Shown here piece after piece: positions 17,666-26,367 of a DNA stretch of 54,992 nt (its first letter is position 1; every line of letters begins with the position of its first letter). A model generated the notes under the pieces. That model was not told where the DNA came from. It saw only the letters and a list, made by a program, of their open reading frames with translations, and searched no databases. Origin of the DNA: Acidobacteria bacterium UBA2990 (lineage in GTDB: Bacteria > Acidobacteriota > Vicinamibacteria > Vicinamibacterales > UBA8438); NCBI GenBank assembly GCA_002347025.1, contig DEAE01000014.1, positions 36,430 through 91,421 of the forward strand. Reading direction: 5' to 3'. The translations under genes were made by a program, and so were the position numbers.

Positions 17666-18696
17666 AGGTCGCTCGGACGGTTCTAGTTGCAAGCCTTCTT
17701 CCATTCCTGCTCCAATTCGAAACAGTTTCAACACAGGTGGTAGTCCCCCGTACCGTCTACCTGATGGGTACCAGGGCAACCCTAACGGTTCGGGTTCCTG
17801 ACCGCGACGTGGCGATCCAGCAGTTGGAACGCATGGTGCGCAGCTTGGAAGAGACGGAAGCCGAACTCAGCACTTGGCGTTCAGACACCGACCTGGGAGC
17901 GCTCAATCATCAGACGGTTGGCGAGGGCTTGGTGATTTCGCCTCCACTCTGTCGGTTGTGGCCAGAATTGACCTTTTGGCATCGCGAGACCCAGGGAGCG
18001 TTTGACCCGGCAGTCGGCTCTCTAGTTGAGGCTTGGGGGCTACGAGGGACTGGACGGCTACCGTCGCCATCGGAGTTGTTGGCTGCTCTATCCCACAGTG
18101 GTTGGGAAAATTTAAGCTTTGATGGTGCTCGTTGCCGAGTGGTCCGCAACGTCGGTGTCACTGTGGACGCAGGAGCATTTGGCAAAGGGGTGGGACTCAG
18201 ACGGTTACAGCGAGAGTTTGGCGAGTTTGGCTCCTGGTTGGTCGATTTTGGCGGGCAAGTCGCGGTGTCAGAGGCTTCAAGTGCCGACCCTTGGCCTGTC
18301 GCTATTGCTGACCCCAGGCACCGAGACTTGGCTGTACATGGGGTCCGTTTGGCTGAAGGCTCACTGGCTACCAGTGGGGGTTCCGAACGGTCTCAGTTCG
18401 TGGGAGGCCGTGCAGTGGGCCATATCTTGGACCCTCGGAATGGGAGACCGGTGGATTGGGCTGGATCGGTTACGGTGTGGCATCAGGATCCTTTTGTGGC
18501 GGATGCTTTATCAACCGCTCTCTATGTTATGGGGCCAGAGATGGGCCCGTGTTATGCCGAGATCAGAGACCTAGCGGCTCTCTTCTTGGAACCGTTGTCC
18601 GTAACCGAGGACTCAAAATTGTCGACTCGGGCTACAACCGGGTTCCGCAGCCAGTTTCCTACGGTTGGAGAGGTCGTTGTTCCGAATTGTCCTTGA
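17662..18696 (+). CDS. apbE: FAD:protein FMN transferase ApbE
   Basis: 344 residues from ATG 17662, which overlaps the previous stop. The N-terminus is a hydrophobic leader. ApbE hallmarks are present: VYLMGTRATLTV near the start, DAGAFGKGVGLRRL (the DxGxxxKG motif), the LATSGGSE loop, HILDPRNGRPV, and FVADALSTALYVMG carrying the metal-binding Asp. The enzyme uses FAD and Mg2+ to attach FMN covalently to a Thr/Ser in target proteins in the periplasm. The target here is almost certainly the FMN-binding protein in the same operon. A frame open further upstream to 17449 lies wholly within the preceding gene and is not used. Confidence 0.93.
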   Translation: MKVARTVLVASLLPFLLQFETVSTQVVVPRTVYLMGTRATLTVRVPDRDVAIQQLERMVRSLEETEAELSTWRSDTDLGALNHQTVGEGLVISPPLCRLWPELTFWHRETQGAFDPAVGSLVEAWGLRGTGRLPSPSELLAALSHSGWENLSFDGARCRVVRNVGVTVDAGAFGKGVGLRRLQREFGEFGSWLVDFGGQVAVSEASSADPWPVAIADPRHRDLAVHGVRLAEGSLATSGGSERSQFVGGRAVGHILDPRNGRPVDWAGSVTVWHQDPFVADALSTALYVMGPEMGPCYAEIRDLAALFLEPLSVTEDSKLSTRATTGFRSQFPTVGEVVVPNCP

Positions 18697-18702
18697 GTGA
18701 AT

Positions 18703-18730
18703 GGCATCCACCAGCCTTGGGGTGGGTGCC
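18703..18730 (+). terminator. Hairpin after apbE, T run absent
   Basis: A 10-bp stem with one G-U pair (18703-18712 with 18721-18730) lies 6 bases after the apbE stop. No T run follows, so termination efficiency is uncertain. It marks the probable end of the redox operon. The rest of 18731-18923 shows nothing recognisable. Confidence 0.5.
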
Positions 18731-18923
18731 CATATCGTCAAACTATCATTTCCTCAGGCGTCTTCCTAACACAAGAAGTCATGACTGGCTGGGGCATGCG
18801 AATGTAGTCTGGTTGCGTTGGTGTCGAAGAGTCCAGACTGTCTGGTGTCGGCAGCTACCGCTTGGCGGTTGATTCGGCTTGACCAGTAACATTAGCTTTC
18901 CCAGAGTGGGCACCGCAGTATCT

Positions 18924-20906
18924 CTAGGGAACTCTGAACGCCCAGAGTTCCCCGGGGAAGCCTCCTCCAGCAATAGCGACTACCAAATACTGCTCTCCGT
19001 CGATGGCATATGTCATCGGCGAGCCCGTGGCTGGCACGGGGAGCGGTAGACTGCCCAACTCCTTGCCGGTTGCTTTGTCATACGCACGAAGGGCGGACCT
19101 GCGTGTGCCATCGTCGTCGGTAAAGAGGCCACCATCTCCGGCGATAACTAGAGTCTTCGTGACGAGGGTGCCGATGCGCTGGTTGGCAACCCCCGTCCGA
19201 GGTAGGTCAATGCCGGCTAGGAGTGGATGGTTGCGGATGTGATCGGGCGTTTCGCCATGGGCGATTTGCCAAAGGATCTCGCCCCTCTGTAGGTCGATAG
19301 CTGTGATCCGTCCCCAGGGGGGCTTGACGATCGTGATCCCTTCAATATTGAGTCCACCTCGGCCGCTCCGTTCGTTTTGGTCTCCGGCTGGTCGACGTGG
19401 TCGTCCCATGATGTAATCCATATTGGATCGTCGAGGAGCTCTCACTAAGCTTAGGCTATGGACCTCGGTCTTCGAGTAAATGTAGAAGATACCAGTCTCT
19501 GGGTCGAATGAACCTCCAGGCCAGTTTGTGCCCCCAGTGAGCCCTGGTAGGTGGAGGGTGCCGAGGGTTCCGTCGAGTGTGGCAATCGAAGGTGGGGTGA
19601 AGAGTGGACCGGTTCGATAATTTGTAACCAGCTCTTCCGCCCGTTGGCGCAGCTCTGGAGTGAAATCAATTAGGTCGTCGATGCCGAAACCTTGTCGCTC
19701 GAATGGTGGTGGCTTTGTTGGAAACGGTTGAGTTGGGGCTGTGGTCTCTCCGGGAACATCGGATTGGGGCACTGGCCGTTCTTCAATGGGCCAGATCGGT
19801 TCACCGTTCGTTCGGTCGAGGACATACAGGAAGCCCTGCTTGCTTGGCTGGGCGAGGGCTTTGACCGAAGTTCCGTCAACGTTGATGTTGACAAGGATAG
19901 GGGCGTTAGGCAGGTCGAAATCCCAGACGTCATGGTGGATGGTCTGGTAGTGCCACACACGGTTGCCCGTTTCCAATTCAAGTGCCACGATGCTGTCTGA
20001 GAAAAGGTTATCTCCTGGACGGTGCCCTCCGTAGAGGTCGCCGGTAGGCATCTCAACAGGCAGATATACATAACCCAATTCCTCGTCTATGGTCATCTGT
20101 CCCCAGACACCAGTGTTACCGGTGTAACGCCATGAGTCGCCTAGCCAGGTGTTGTTGCCGTATTCATCCGCGTCAGGGATAGTGTGAAAAATCCATCGGC
20201 GTTCTCCAGTTCTAGCGTCGTAGCCTCGCACGTGTCCCTTGGGTTTTTCTTTTGTCCGCGGGGCAACCCCAGGGAGATGGGCTGCGCCGATTACGATGAT
20301 TCCGTTGGAGATAATGGGAGCGGCATGCAGGCCAATCTCGCCGGTCACCAAATCAAGTTCTTGGTCGAGCTCAAGTTTTAGGTCGACCATGCCATTCTCG
20401 CCAAAGTTCGTCACTCGTCTTCCAGTGAGAGCATTTAGGGCAATGAGGCGATAGCCAGGGGTGACGTAGTAGATGGTTCCGTCAGCTCCGTCGTCCCAGT
20501 AGGTTAGGCCTCGGCCCGAAAGCCGCCGCGGTGAGGCTTCGGCTCGGTCGCCTTCATTCAGTCGATGCACCCAGAGCATTTCACCAGTTTCGGCATCGAG
20601 TGCCACAGCCGCTCGACGGGTTCCAGCGGTCGTGTAGAGGACACCGTCAACCACCAGCGGTGTTGACTGAAACACAAACTCTGGTCGTGGGCCAAGGTTC
20701 TCCGTTCGGAACCGCCAGGCGAGTTCTAGATCACTGAAATTGTCTGCGTTGATTCCTTCAAGTGGTGCATATCTGGTGTGTCCAAGGTCTCCCCCGTAGG
20801 TTGGCCAGTTCCCGCCAGTGGCTCCGTCTTGGGCGGTGAGCGGCCCTGACAAGAGAGTAAGAATAGAAATGGTTACATGAATGCTGTGGGTCACACCTGA
20901 TCGCAT
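18924..20906 (-). CDS. PQQ-dependent dehydrogenase (quinoprotein glucose/alcohol dehydrogenase type)
   Basis: 660 residues from ATG 20906, with GGAGG upstream. The signal peptide ends near SGPLTAQ. NWPTYGGDLGHTRYAPL opens the eight-bladed PQQ propeller. Further blade motifs include LNALTGRRV, GAAHLPG, VWHYQTIHHDVWDFD, IDLQRGEILWQI and LRAYDKATGKELGSL. HHDVWDFD is the conserved segment of soluble and membrane quinoprotein dehydrogenases near the active site. There is no C-terminal cytochrome domain and no membrane region, so the protein is periplasmic and needs a separate electron acceptor, perhaps one of the small cytochromes here. Substrate (sugar or alcohol) cannot be set from sequence. Confidence 0.9.
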   Translation of the reverse strand: MRSGVTHSIHVTISILTLLSGPLTAQDGATGGNWPTYGGDLGHTRYAPLEGINADNFSDLELAWRFRTENLGPRPEFVFQSTPLVVDGVLYTTAGTRRAAVALDAETGEMLWVHRLNEGDRAEASPRRLSGRGLTYWDDGADGTIYYVTPGYRLIALNALTGRRVTNFGENGMVDLKLELDQELDLVTGEIGLHAAPIISNGIIVIGAAHLPGVAPRTKEKPKGHVRGYDARTGERRWIFHTIPDADEYGNNTWLGDSWRYTGNTGVWGQMTIDEELGYVYLPVEMPTGDLYGGHRPGDNLFSDSIVALELETGNRVWHYQTIHHDVWDFDLPNAPILVNINVDGTSVKALAQPSKQGFLYVLDRTNGEPIWPIEERPVPQSDVPGETTAPTQPFPTKPPPFERQGFGIDDLIDFTPELRQRAEELVTNYRTGPLFTPPSIATLDGTLGTLHLPGLTGGTNWPGGSFDPETGIFYIYSKTEVHSLSLVRAPRRSNMDYIMGRPRRPAGDQNERSGRGGLNIEGITIVKPPWGRITAIDLQRGEILWQIAHGETPDHIRNHPLLAGIDLPRTGVANQRIGTLVTKTLVIAGDGGLFTDDDGTRRSALRAYDKATGKELGSLPLPVPATGSPMTYAIDGEQYLVVAIAGGGFPGELWAFRVP

Positions 20907-21105
20907 GGGATCCTCCGCAATGGAAAAATTCTATCAAAGGTCCTCAATTTGGCTAATCTCTTACTATTAGGACATCAGTGTTGTGTTGGACCGTCTGGTG
21001 TTGCGACGTTCCGGCGAGGGGTAGAAAACACTTCGCTAGATGGCGATTTTAGCTGGTGAGTTGATTGATGGAGAGTCTTACGAAATTGGAGCCTTGGTGG
21101 CCCAA

Positions 21106-21813
21106 TCAAGGCTTCGGCACGGCGATCATGAGTCTATTTTGAGGGGTGACGTCTGTACTAATGGTGGAAGTCCAGACTTGATATCCGGCCTGTCTGAGGC
21201 GACACACGCGGGTGACGTCGATCGCTAACGCAGGATCTACCCAGCCAGATAATCCTCCATCGGCAAGCTTGCGATAGCTGTGGCAGCAGGGTAAGGCGGA
21301 AAATCTGGCACCGGCTGCGACGGCGAGATTAAGTGCTTGGTCTGTGAGCGCTCCGCAGGCATGGACCGCCAGCACACGGGTTGTGTCGTCGACACGCATG
21401 CTGTCTAGAGGGGCTTCAAGGTAATGAACTCGCAGGCCAACTTCTGGCCAGCGTGTGCTTAGTGCTGCTGTGATTTGCTCTCGGCTGTGGGGCAAGCAGG
21501 TGTCGACACATGTTGCGATGGGGGTTGTTCGGTCCAATAGAGCAACGAGCCAGCCAACGAGGCCATGTCCGCAAGCCAGGTCTAGAACGGGCCCGCCTCT
21601 AGCCCGACGAAGGACCTTTCGAACTACTTCCCAAGATTCAAATAATTCCTTGCGGGGCAGGCATGCGGCTCCACAGATGGTGCGTCCGACTGCGTCCAGC
21701 AGGGTGTTGCCGGCAAAGTGATGAAGATCGTACGAGGTTAGTACCTGTTTACTTCCCCTGTTCCAGTGCTTTCGGCTTGGTTCAGCTAAAGCCGCTTTCT
21801 CCATTTTGGGCAT
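21106..21813 (-). CDS. SAM-dependent methyltransferase-fold protein
   Basis: About 235 residues, cytoplasmic. VLDLACGHGLVGWLVALL is a clear motif I (DxxCGxGxxG type) of class I SAM-dependent methyltransferases. AVHACGALTDQAL and ALPCCHSYR are the acidic/Cys-rich later motifs seen in the Methyltransf_32-like group, whose CGxxxx and PCCHS segments are conserved. ATG 21813 is chosen because GAGGAG lies 4 bases before it; ATG 21849 would add 12 residues without any ribosome-binding site. The target (RNA, protein or small molecule) is unknown. The gene stands alone between the dehydrogenase and the MFS operon. Confidence 0.8.
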   Translation of the reverse strand: MPKMEKAALAEPSRKHWNRGSKQVLTSYDLHHFAGNTLLDAVGRTICGAACLPRKELFESWEVVRKVLRRARGGPVLDLACGHGLVGWLVALLDRTTPIATCVDTCLPHSREQITAALSTRWPEVGLRVHYLEAPLDSMRVDDTTRVLAVHACGALTDQALNLAVAAGARFSALPCCHSYRKLADGGLSGWVDPALAIDVTRVCRLRQAGYQVWTSTISTDVTPQNRLMIAVPKP

Positions 21814-21849
21814 CTGGCTCCTCGTGAGTCTGTCGGCATCCTTACCCAT

Positions 21850-22281
21850 GTGCGGATTAATCTTGGCGGCTACATCAGCGGGTGCGGGATACGGTCACCT
21901 GAAATATGACACCCTGTTGTAGACAAGAGACCTGGAGGCCGAACTTAATGCTCTCATTCAACTGAGCAGCCGCCGAGAAAGACCAACTCGAAGGTCGTTT
22001 ACAGCGTTTCGTTTGGCATTAGTTGGTCAGAAGCGCTGTGCTGACGAAGAGCGTGTTGTCGCTCCATATATGATACGAGCCTTTTACATCCAGAAGTTCT
22101 CTACCGCTGAAGTGTGACATGGTTTAGATGGACCCCCTACGTTTAGGTGGGGATGTTTGCCTTACTGGTGGGTTCAAGATGGGACACTCGAATCGATCGC
22201 TGGGGTAGGTCTTGCGAGAAACAGGGATAAGCCTAGCTCTGGTGTTCTGGATTTGTTCAATGGGAGAGGTGGATTCGAGGT
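21850..22281. other. Gene-free stretch upstream of the MFS operon
   Basis: This 432-base region shows no supported gene. A 65-codon open stretch at about 21925-22120 lacks an initiator and a ribosome-binding site. The segment ACCCCCTACGTTTAGGTGGGG near 22132-22153 can form a small hairpin. Promoters for the two diverging genes must lie here, but I could not pick convincing elements. Confidence 0.4.
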
Positions 22282-23820
22282 ATGGCGCCGTTTACGCATA
22301 GACAGATACTGGGGATTCTTGCGGGGCTCATGGCAGGCCTGTTTCTTGCGGCCTTAGATCAGACGATTGTGGCGACGGCCTTACCGACTATCGTCGGCGA
22401 ACTTAGTGGACTCAACTATTACTCGTGGGTTGTGACCGCCTACTTACTAAGTTCGACAGTATGCACCCCTCTCTATGGGAAAGTCAGTGACATTTATGGT
22501 CGTCGGGTTACCTATCAGGCTGCCATCTTGATCTTTTTAGCAGGATCCTTGCTTGCTGGTATTTCACCGAGCATGTTTACGCTTGTGTTGTCTCGAGGGG
22601 TGCAGGGGCTTGGTGCTGGTGGTGTTATGGCACTGACGTTTGCGGTCGTCGGGGACATTGTTTCGCCTCGCCAGCGTGGGCGCTATATTGGCTACCTCGG
22701 AGGTGTGTGGGCACTCGCTAGTTTGATTGGTCCACTGCTTGGTGGATTTATCGTGGACCAGGTGACATGGCGGTGGGTATTTCTGATCAACCTGCCAGTT
22801 GGGGGACTGGCCTTCGTCGTGATATCGCGCACCCTTCGGGTCCCCGTGGTGGCTCGACCTACACACCTCGACATCGAAGGGGCACTATTGCTGGTATCCG
22901 GTGTGAGTCTGCTTCTTCTCGCAGTGGTGTGGGGTGGATCGGAGTATCCATGGGATTCGTGGGTGGTTATAGGCTCTGCTGCGGTTGGCTTGATGTTGAC
23001 GATTGGGTTTGTAAAATGGGAGGCGCACGTCGTCGAACCACTGCTCCCTCTCCGGTTGTTTAAGAGTTCCATTTTTTCGATTTGTTCAGCCTTAGGGTTC
23101 CTGACCGGTCTCGCGCTATTTGGGGCGGTAGTGTTTTTGCCGTTGTGGTTTCAGGTAGTGACTGGGGTGTCGGCAACGAGCTCGGGACTACTGGTCTTAC
23201 CGTTGACTGCTGGGACAGTGATTGGCTCGATGGGTTCTGGTCGACTGACATCATGGACTGGTCGCTACAAGGTCTTTCCGAGAGTCGGTGGTGTTCTCGC
23301 AGTGACGGGAATGGGTCTGTTGGGCTACATGGACTCGGATACCTCTGGTCTGGCAGGTGCTATCTATATGGGAACCCTAGGACTCGGTGTCGGCATGGTT
23401 TTGCAGGTCTCACTCTTGGCGATACAGAATGCCGTCCATTACCGGGATCTTGGGGTTGCGACATCGTCTGCACAGTTTTTCAGATCCATGGGGGGATCTT
23501 TTGGCGTGGCGCTGTTCGGAGCCATCATGAACGCCCGCTTAGAGGTTGAGTTGCCTCGGCAACTGTCAAGTGACGTTGTGTCAGCCTTGGGCGGTGATGT
23601 AACTAGTCTTCTCAGTAGCCCAGAGTCGATTCGTGCACTGCCTGAGGGTGTGGCTGGTGGAGTTGAGGCATCACTTGCTGCAGCGATGCAAGAGGTTTTC
23701 TTATGGGCTGCATTGATCTCAGTTCTTGGCGTTGTGTTGTCCTGGTTTCTGAAGGAGATTCCGCTCCGGGATACCCTTGGGCCTGAGTCTACTGTTGGGG
23801 ATGTCGACGGCGTGGCCTAA
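22282..23820 (+). CDS. MFS drug exporter, DHA2 (EmrB/QacA) family
   Basis: 512 residues with about 14 hydrophobic helices, the DHA2 count. Family motifs are LDQTIVATALPTI in helix 1 (motif D1), YGKVSDIYGRR in loop 2-3 (motif A), SRGVQGLGAGG (motif B region) and GPLLGGFIVD in helix 5 (motif C, typical of antiporters). The product exports hydrophobic compounds in exchange for protons. GAGGT lies just before ATG 22282. A TonB-receptor gene follows after 70 bases on the same strand, which may indicate joint control of export and uptake. No TetR-type regulator is adjacent. Confidence 0.9.
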   Translation: MAPFTHRQILGILAGLMAGLFLAALDQTIVATALPTIVGELSGLNYYSWVVTAYLLSSTVCTPLYGKVSDIYGRRVTYQAAILIFLAGSLLAGISPSMFTLVLSRGVQGLGAGGVMALTFAVVGDIVSPRQRGRYIGYLGGVWALASLIGPLLGGFIVDQVTWRWVFLINLPVGGLAFVVISRTLRVPVVARPTHLDIEGALLLVSGVSLLLLAVVWGGSEYPWDSWVVIGSAAVGLMLTIGFVKWEAHVVEPLLPLRLFKSSIFSICSALGFLTGLALFGAVVFLPLWFQVVTGVSATSSGLLVLPLTAGTVIGSMGSGRLTSWTGRYKVFPRVGGVLAVTGMGLLGYMDSDTSGLAGAIYMGTLGLGVGMVLQVSLLAIQNAVHYRDLGVATSSAQFFRSMGGSFGVALFGAIMNARLEVELPRQLSSDVVSALGGDVTSLLSSPESIRALPEGVAGGVEASLAAAMQEVFLWAALISVLGVVLSWFLKEIPLRDTLGPESTVGDVDGVA

Positions 23821-23890
23821 ATCGGTCTTGGTAGAATGGTGCTTGGGCCTACAACTTAGAGGCGTTTGCAGCAGCTCAATCAACAAATAC

Positions 23891-26344
23891 ATGTCTCGAT
23901 TTATCCGTACTTTAACAAGCCTGTTGGTGTCCCTTTGTTTCGGGGGGGCTCCCGTCATCGCTGAGCAGTCGAAGGTTGTCGTGAGCGGTGTAGTCCTCGA
24001 TGGTGTTACCAATATCCCGATCGTGGGTGCTCGGGTTGAGAGCGCAGACTACACGGTTGTGACAACGGCGAGTGGTCGTTTCTCAATCGCGGTGGATGTG
24101 GGTGTGTCTGAGTTGCGCTTTGAAGCAGAAGGTTATTTGGACACAGTAGCGCCCTTTGTTGGAATTAATATTGAGGTCAGACTGTTTCCACAGGCGTTTG
24201 CCGAAACGGTCGAGGTTGTTTCTGAGTCTGTGGGGTCTACTAGGCCTTCGTCGACCCAGGTGAGCCCCGAACAGGTCTTCCGCGCGCCGGGTAGCATCGA
24301 CAATGTCTTCCGAACTCTCGATACCTTACCTGGCGTGGCTTCGACCGACGATTTTGGTAGCCGGTTGGCTGTTCGGGGAGGAACTCCTGACCAGAATTTG
24401 ACCATCATGGATGGGGTTGAGGTTCATAATCCCTATCGCCTTTTTGGGATTGCGAGTGCCTTTAACCCTGAGACCGTAGACAATTTTCAGCTGACAGCAG
24501 GAGGGTTTGGGGCTGCCTATGGGGACAGGCTCTCATCGCTTCTGGTTGTCGATAATCGAGCCGGCCGGCCCGATTTACAGGGAACTACGGCGGCGAGTAT
24601 TACAGATGCCAACCTTGTGATGGAAGGCCAAATGCCGATCGGTCGAGGTGCGACATGGTTGGTCAGTGCGAGGCGTACCTACTATGACTTGGTTGCTGGC
24701 CCGTTGGCCGGTCAAAATTTTCCATCCTTTGCAGATCTGCAGTTACGGTCAGGTTGGGTGTTTGAAGGCGGTCATCAATTGACTTTGACTGGGCTCGGGA
24801 GTGTTGAGAATGCTGATCTCGATTTTAGCGACGATGGAGACCGGTCCGGGGAACGGGCCGCGTTGGGATCAGATATTTCAAACGGACTCGCGTCAGCACG
24901 GTTCAATGCAGTGCTTGGTTCACGTGCTACGTCTACGACCACCGTTTCCTGGTACCGGAATAACGAGCAGATCGACTTTGATGGTTTGCTTCGCAGTGGT
25001 GCTCGATCGAATGCGGCCGATGATGCCGGGGCATTCGGACTCAGTCCAATTATTTTTGACCGATCGATTACTGTCAAAGATGTTTCAGTTCGTCAGGATG
25101 TCAGCTACGAGTTGTCCCAGGCCCACTTGGTTTCCATGGGGGTTGAGTTCCATCGATTGGACACCGGTGTCGGGCTGACCATTGCTGGAGACCGAAATCC
25201 CAACGAGGCGAATGGTTCGAGTGTTCAGGGAGGTGGTGGCTTGCCGGACGCCTTGGACTCGAGGTTGCAAGGAACACGCGGGGGGATTTGGTTACAGGAC
25301 GTTTACACTCCAACAGATCATTTGTCATTTGAGCCTGGGGTGCGGATTGATTGGAGCACTGTCAACGGGAGAGCAACAATCTCACCTCGTCTGGCCGGAA
25401 GCTATGCCTTGGGAGGAGGGGCCCGGTTACGGGCTGCTGGAGGACTCTATACACAGAGCCCTGGCTACGAAAAACTGATCCAGTCGGACTATTTTATTGA
25501 CCTGACCGGCGCTCGTGAGCACGGCTTGCGGCATGAGAAAGCGTCACATGTCGTACTCGGTGTTGAACAGGCGCTTACCGCCAATTTACTGGCTCGAGTC
25601 GAAGGCTACTACAAAAAGTTCTCGGACCTGCTTGTGGGTCGCCTTGAGACCGAGAAAGAGCGCCTTACACGTGTCGCTCGATACGATTTTCCGGAATCCT
25701 TGGGTTCCAGCGTCCCAAGCGGTCCCCAAATCCTTAGTAGCCCGACCAACGATGCCAGCGGGGAAGCTTACGGGCTCGACCTATTCCTCATGCATGGGAA
25801 TGCTGGGTCTAGGATGACTGGTTGGTTGTCATACGCTTGGGGCCGTGCCAATCGCGAAAGCTATGAACGACATTATGCCTTTGAATACGACCGTCGCCAT
25901 GCCTTTAACGCAGTTGGACGATACCGTCTGACGGCGAGGTGGGCCCTTGCGGCGACCGCACGTGTGGCCAGTGGATTTCCTCACACAGCGCCGGTTGGGC
26001 TCCGCGTGGCTGCAGTAAAAGACGAACGTGGCCGTTTCGTGCCAGGTACTGACTCTTCCGGGAATTTGCTCTACGGAGTCGATTATGGTGGTGTGGAAAA
26101 CCTGAATGGTTCCAGACTGCCTCATTATGCGAGGGTCGATGTACGCGCCACCTACCAGCCTGGAGGCCCATCCGGCCGCTGGTCGCTCTATCTAGAGGTT
26201 ATCAATTTGCTTGGCCGAGCCAATGCTGTTGTCCTTGAGCCGAACCTCAGTTATAACCCGGGCTCCTCCAGACCAAGGTTGCTGGAGGAACCCGCTCAAG
26301 GGTTTCCCCGTATTCCTACATTCGGACTACGGGTGCGTTTTTAG
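23891..26344 (+). CDS. TonB-dependent receptor with CarboxypepD_reg-like N-terminal domain
   Basis: 817 residues from ATG 23891, which begins a signal peptide (MSRFIRTLTSLLVSLCFGG... ending VIAEQ). The frame is open further upstream into the MFS gene but has no signal there. Residues about 28-110 form a carboxypeptidase regulatory-like beta-sandwich (SGVVLDGVTNIPIVGARV...GRFSI). The plug domain follows (FRTLDTLPGVAST, RLAVRGGTPDQNLTIMDGVE, GAAYGDRLSSLLVV), then a 22-strand-type barrel ending FGLRVRF. This SusC/acidobacterial-type architecture imports chelates, oligosaccharides or peptides using TonB energy. The substrate is not evident, and no Fur-like box is visible in the 70-base upstream gap. 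Confidence 0.9.
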   Translation: MSRFIRTLTSLLVSLCFGGAPVIAEQSKVVVSGVVLDGVTNIPIVGARVESADYTVVTTASGRFSIAVDVGVSELRFEAEGYLDTVAPFVGINIEVRLFPQAFAETVEVVSESVGSTRPSSTQVSPEQVFRAPGSIDNVFRTLDTLPGVASTDDFGSRLAVRGGTPDQNLTIMDGVEVHNPYRLFGIASAFNPETVDNFQLTAGGFGAAYGDRLSSLLVVDNRAGRPDLQGTTAASITDANLVMEGQMPIGRGATWLVSARRTYYDLVAGPLAGQNFPSFADLQLRSGWVFEGGHQLTLTGLGSVENADLDFSDDGDRSGERAALGSDISNGLASARFNAVLGSRATSTTTVSWYRNNEQIDFDGLLRSGARSNAADDAGAFGLSPIIFDRSITVKDVSVRQDVSYELSQAHLVSMGVEFHRLDTGVGLTIAGDRNPNEANGSSVQGGGGLPDALDSRLQGTRGGIWLQDVYTPTDHLSFEPGVRIDWSTVNGRATISPRLAGSYALGGGARLRAAGGLYTQSPGYEKLIQSDYFIDLTGAREHGLRHEKASHVVLGVEQALTANLLARVEGYYKKFSDLLVGRLETEKERLTRVARYDFPESLGSSVPSGPQILSSPTNDASGEAYGLDLFLMHGNAGSRMTGWLSYAWGRANRESYERHYAFEYDRRHAFNAVGRYRLTARWALAATARVASGFPHTAPVGLRVAAVKDERGRFVPGTDSSGNLLYGVDYGGVENLNGSRLPHYARVDVRATYQPGGPSGRWSLYLEVINLLGRANAVVLEPNLSYNPGSSRPRLLEEPAQGFPRIPTFGLRVRF

Positions 26345-26367
26345 TCGATCGCTACGAATGCTAGACG

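Noticed and set aside
18456..18872. Plus-strand frame running from apbE into the downstream gap
   Set aside because: Most of it is an alternate frame of apbE; the remainder has no ribosome-binding site or family match.
21925..22120. 65-codon open stretch in the gap before the MFS gene
   Set aside because: No ATG, GTG or TTG with a ribosome-binding site near its beginning; the translation matches nothing I know.
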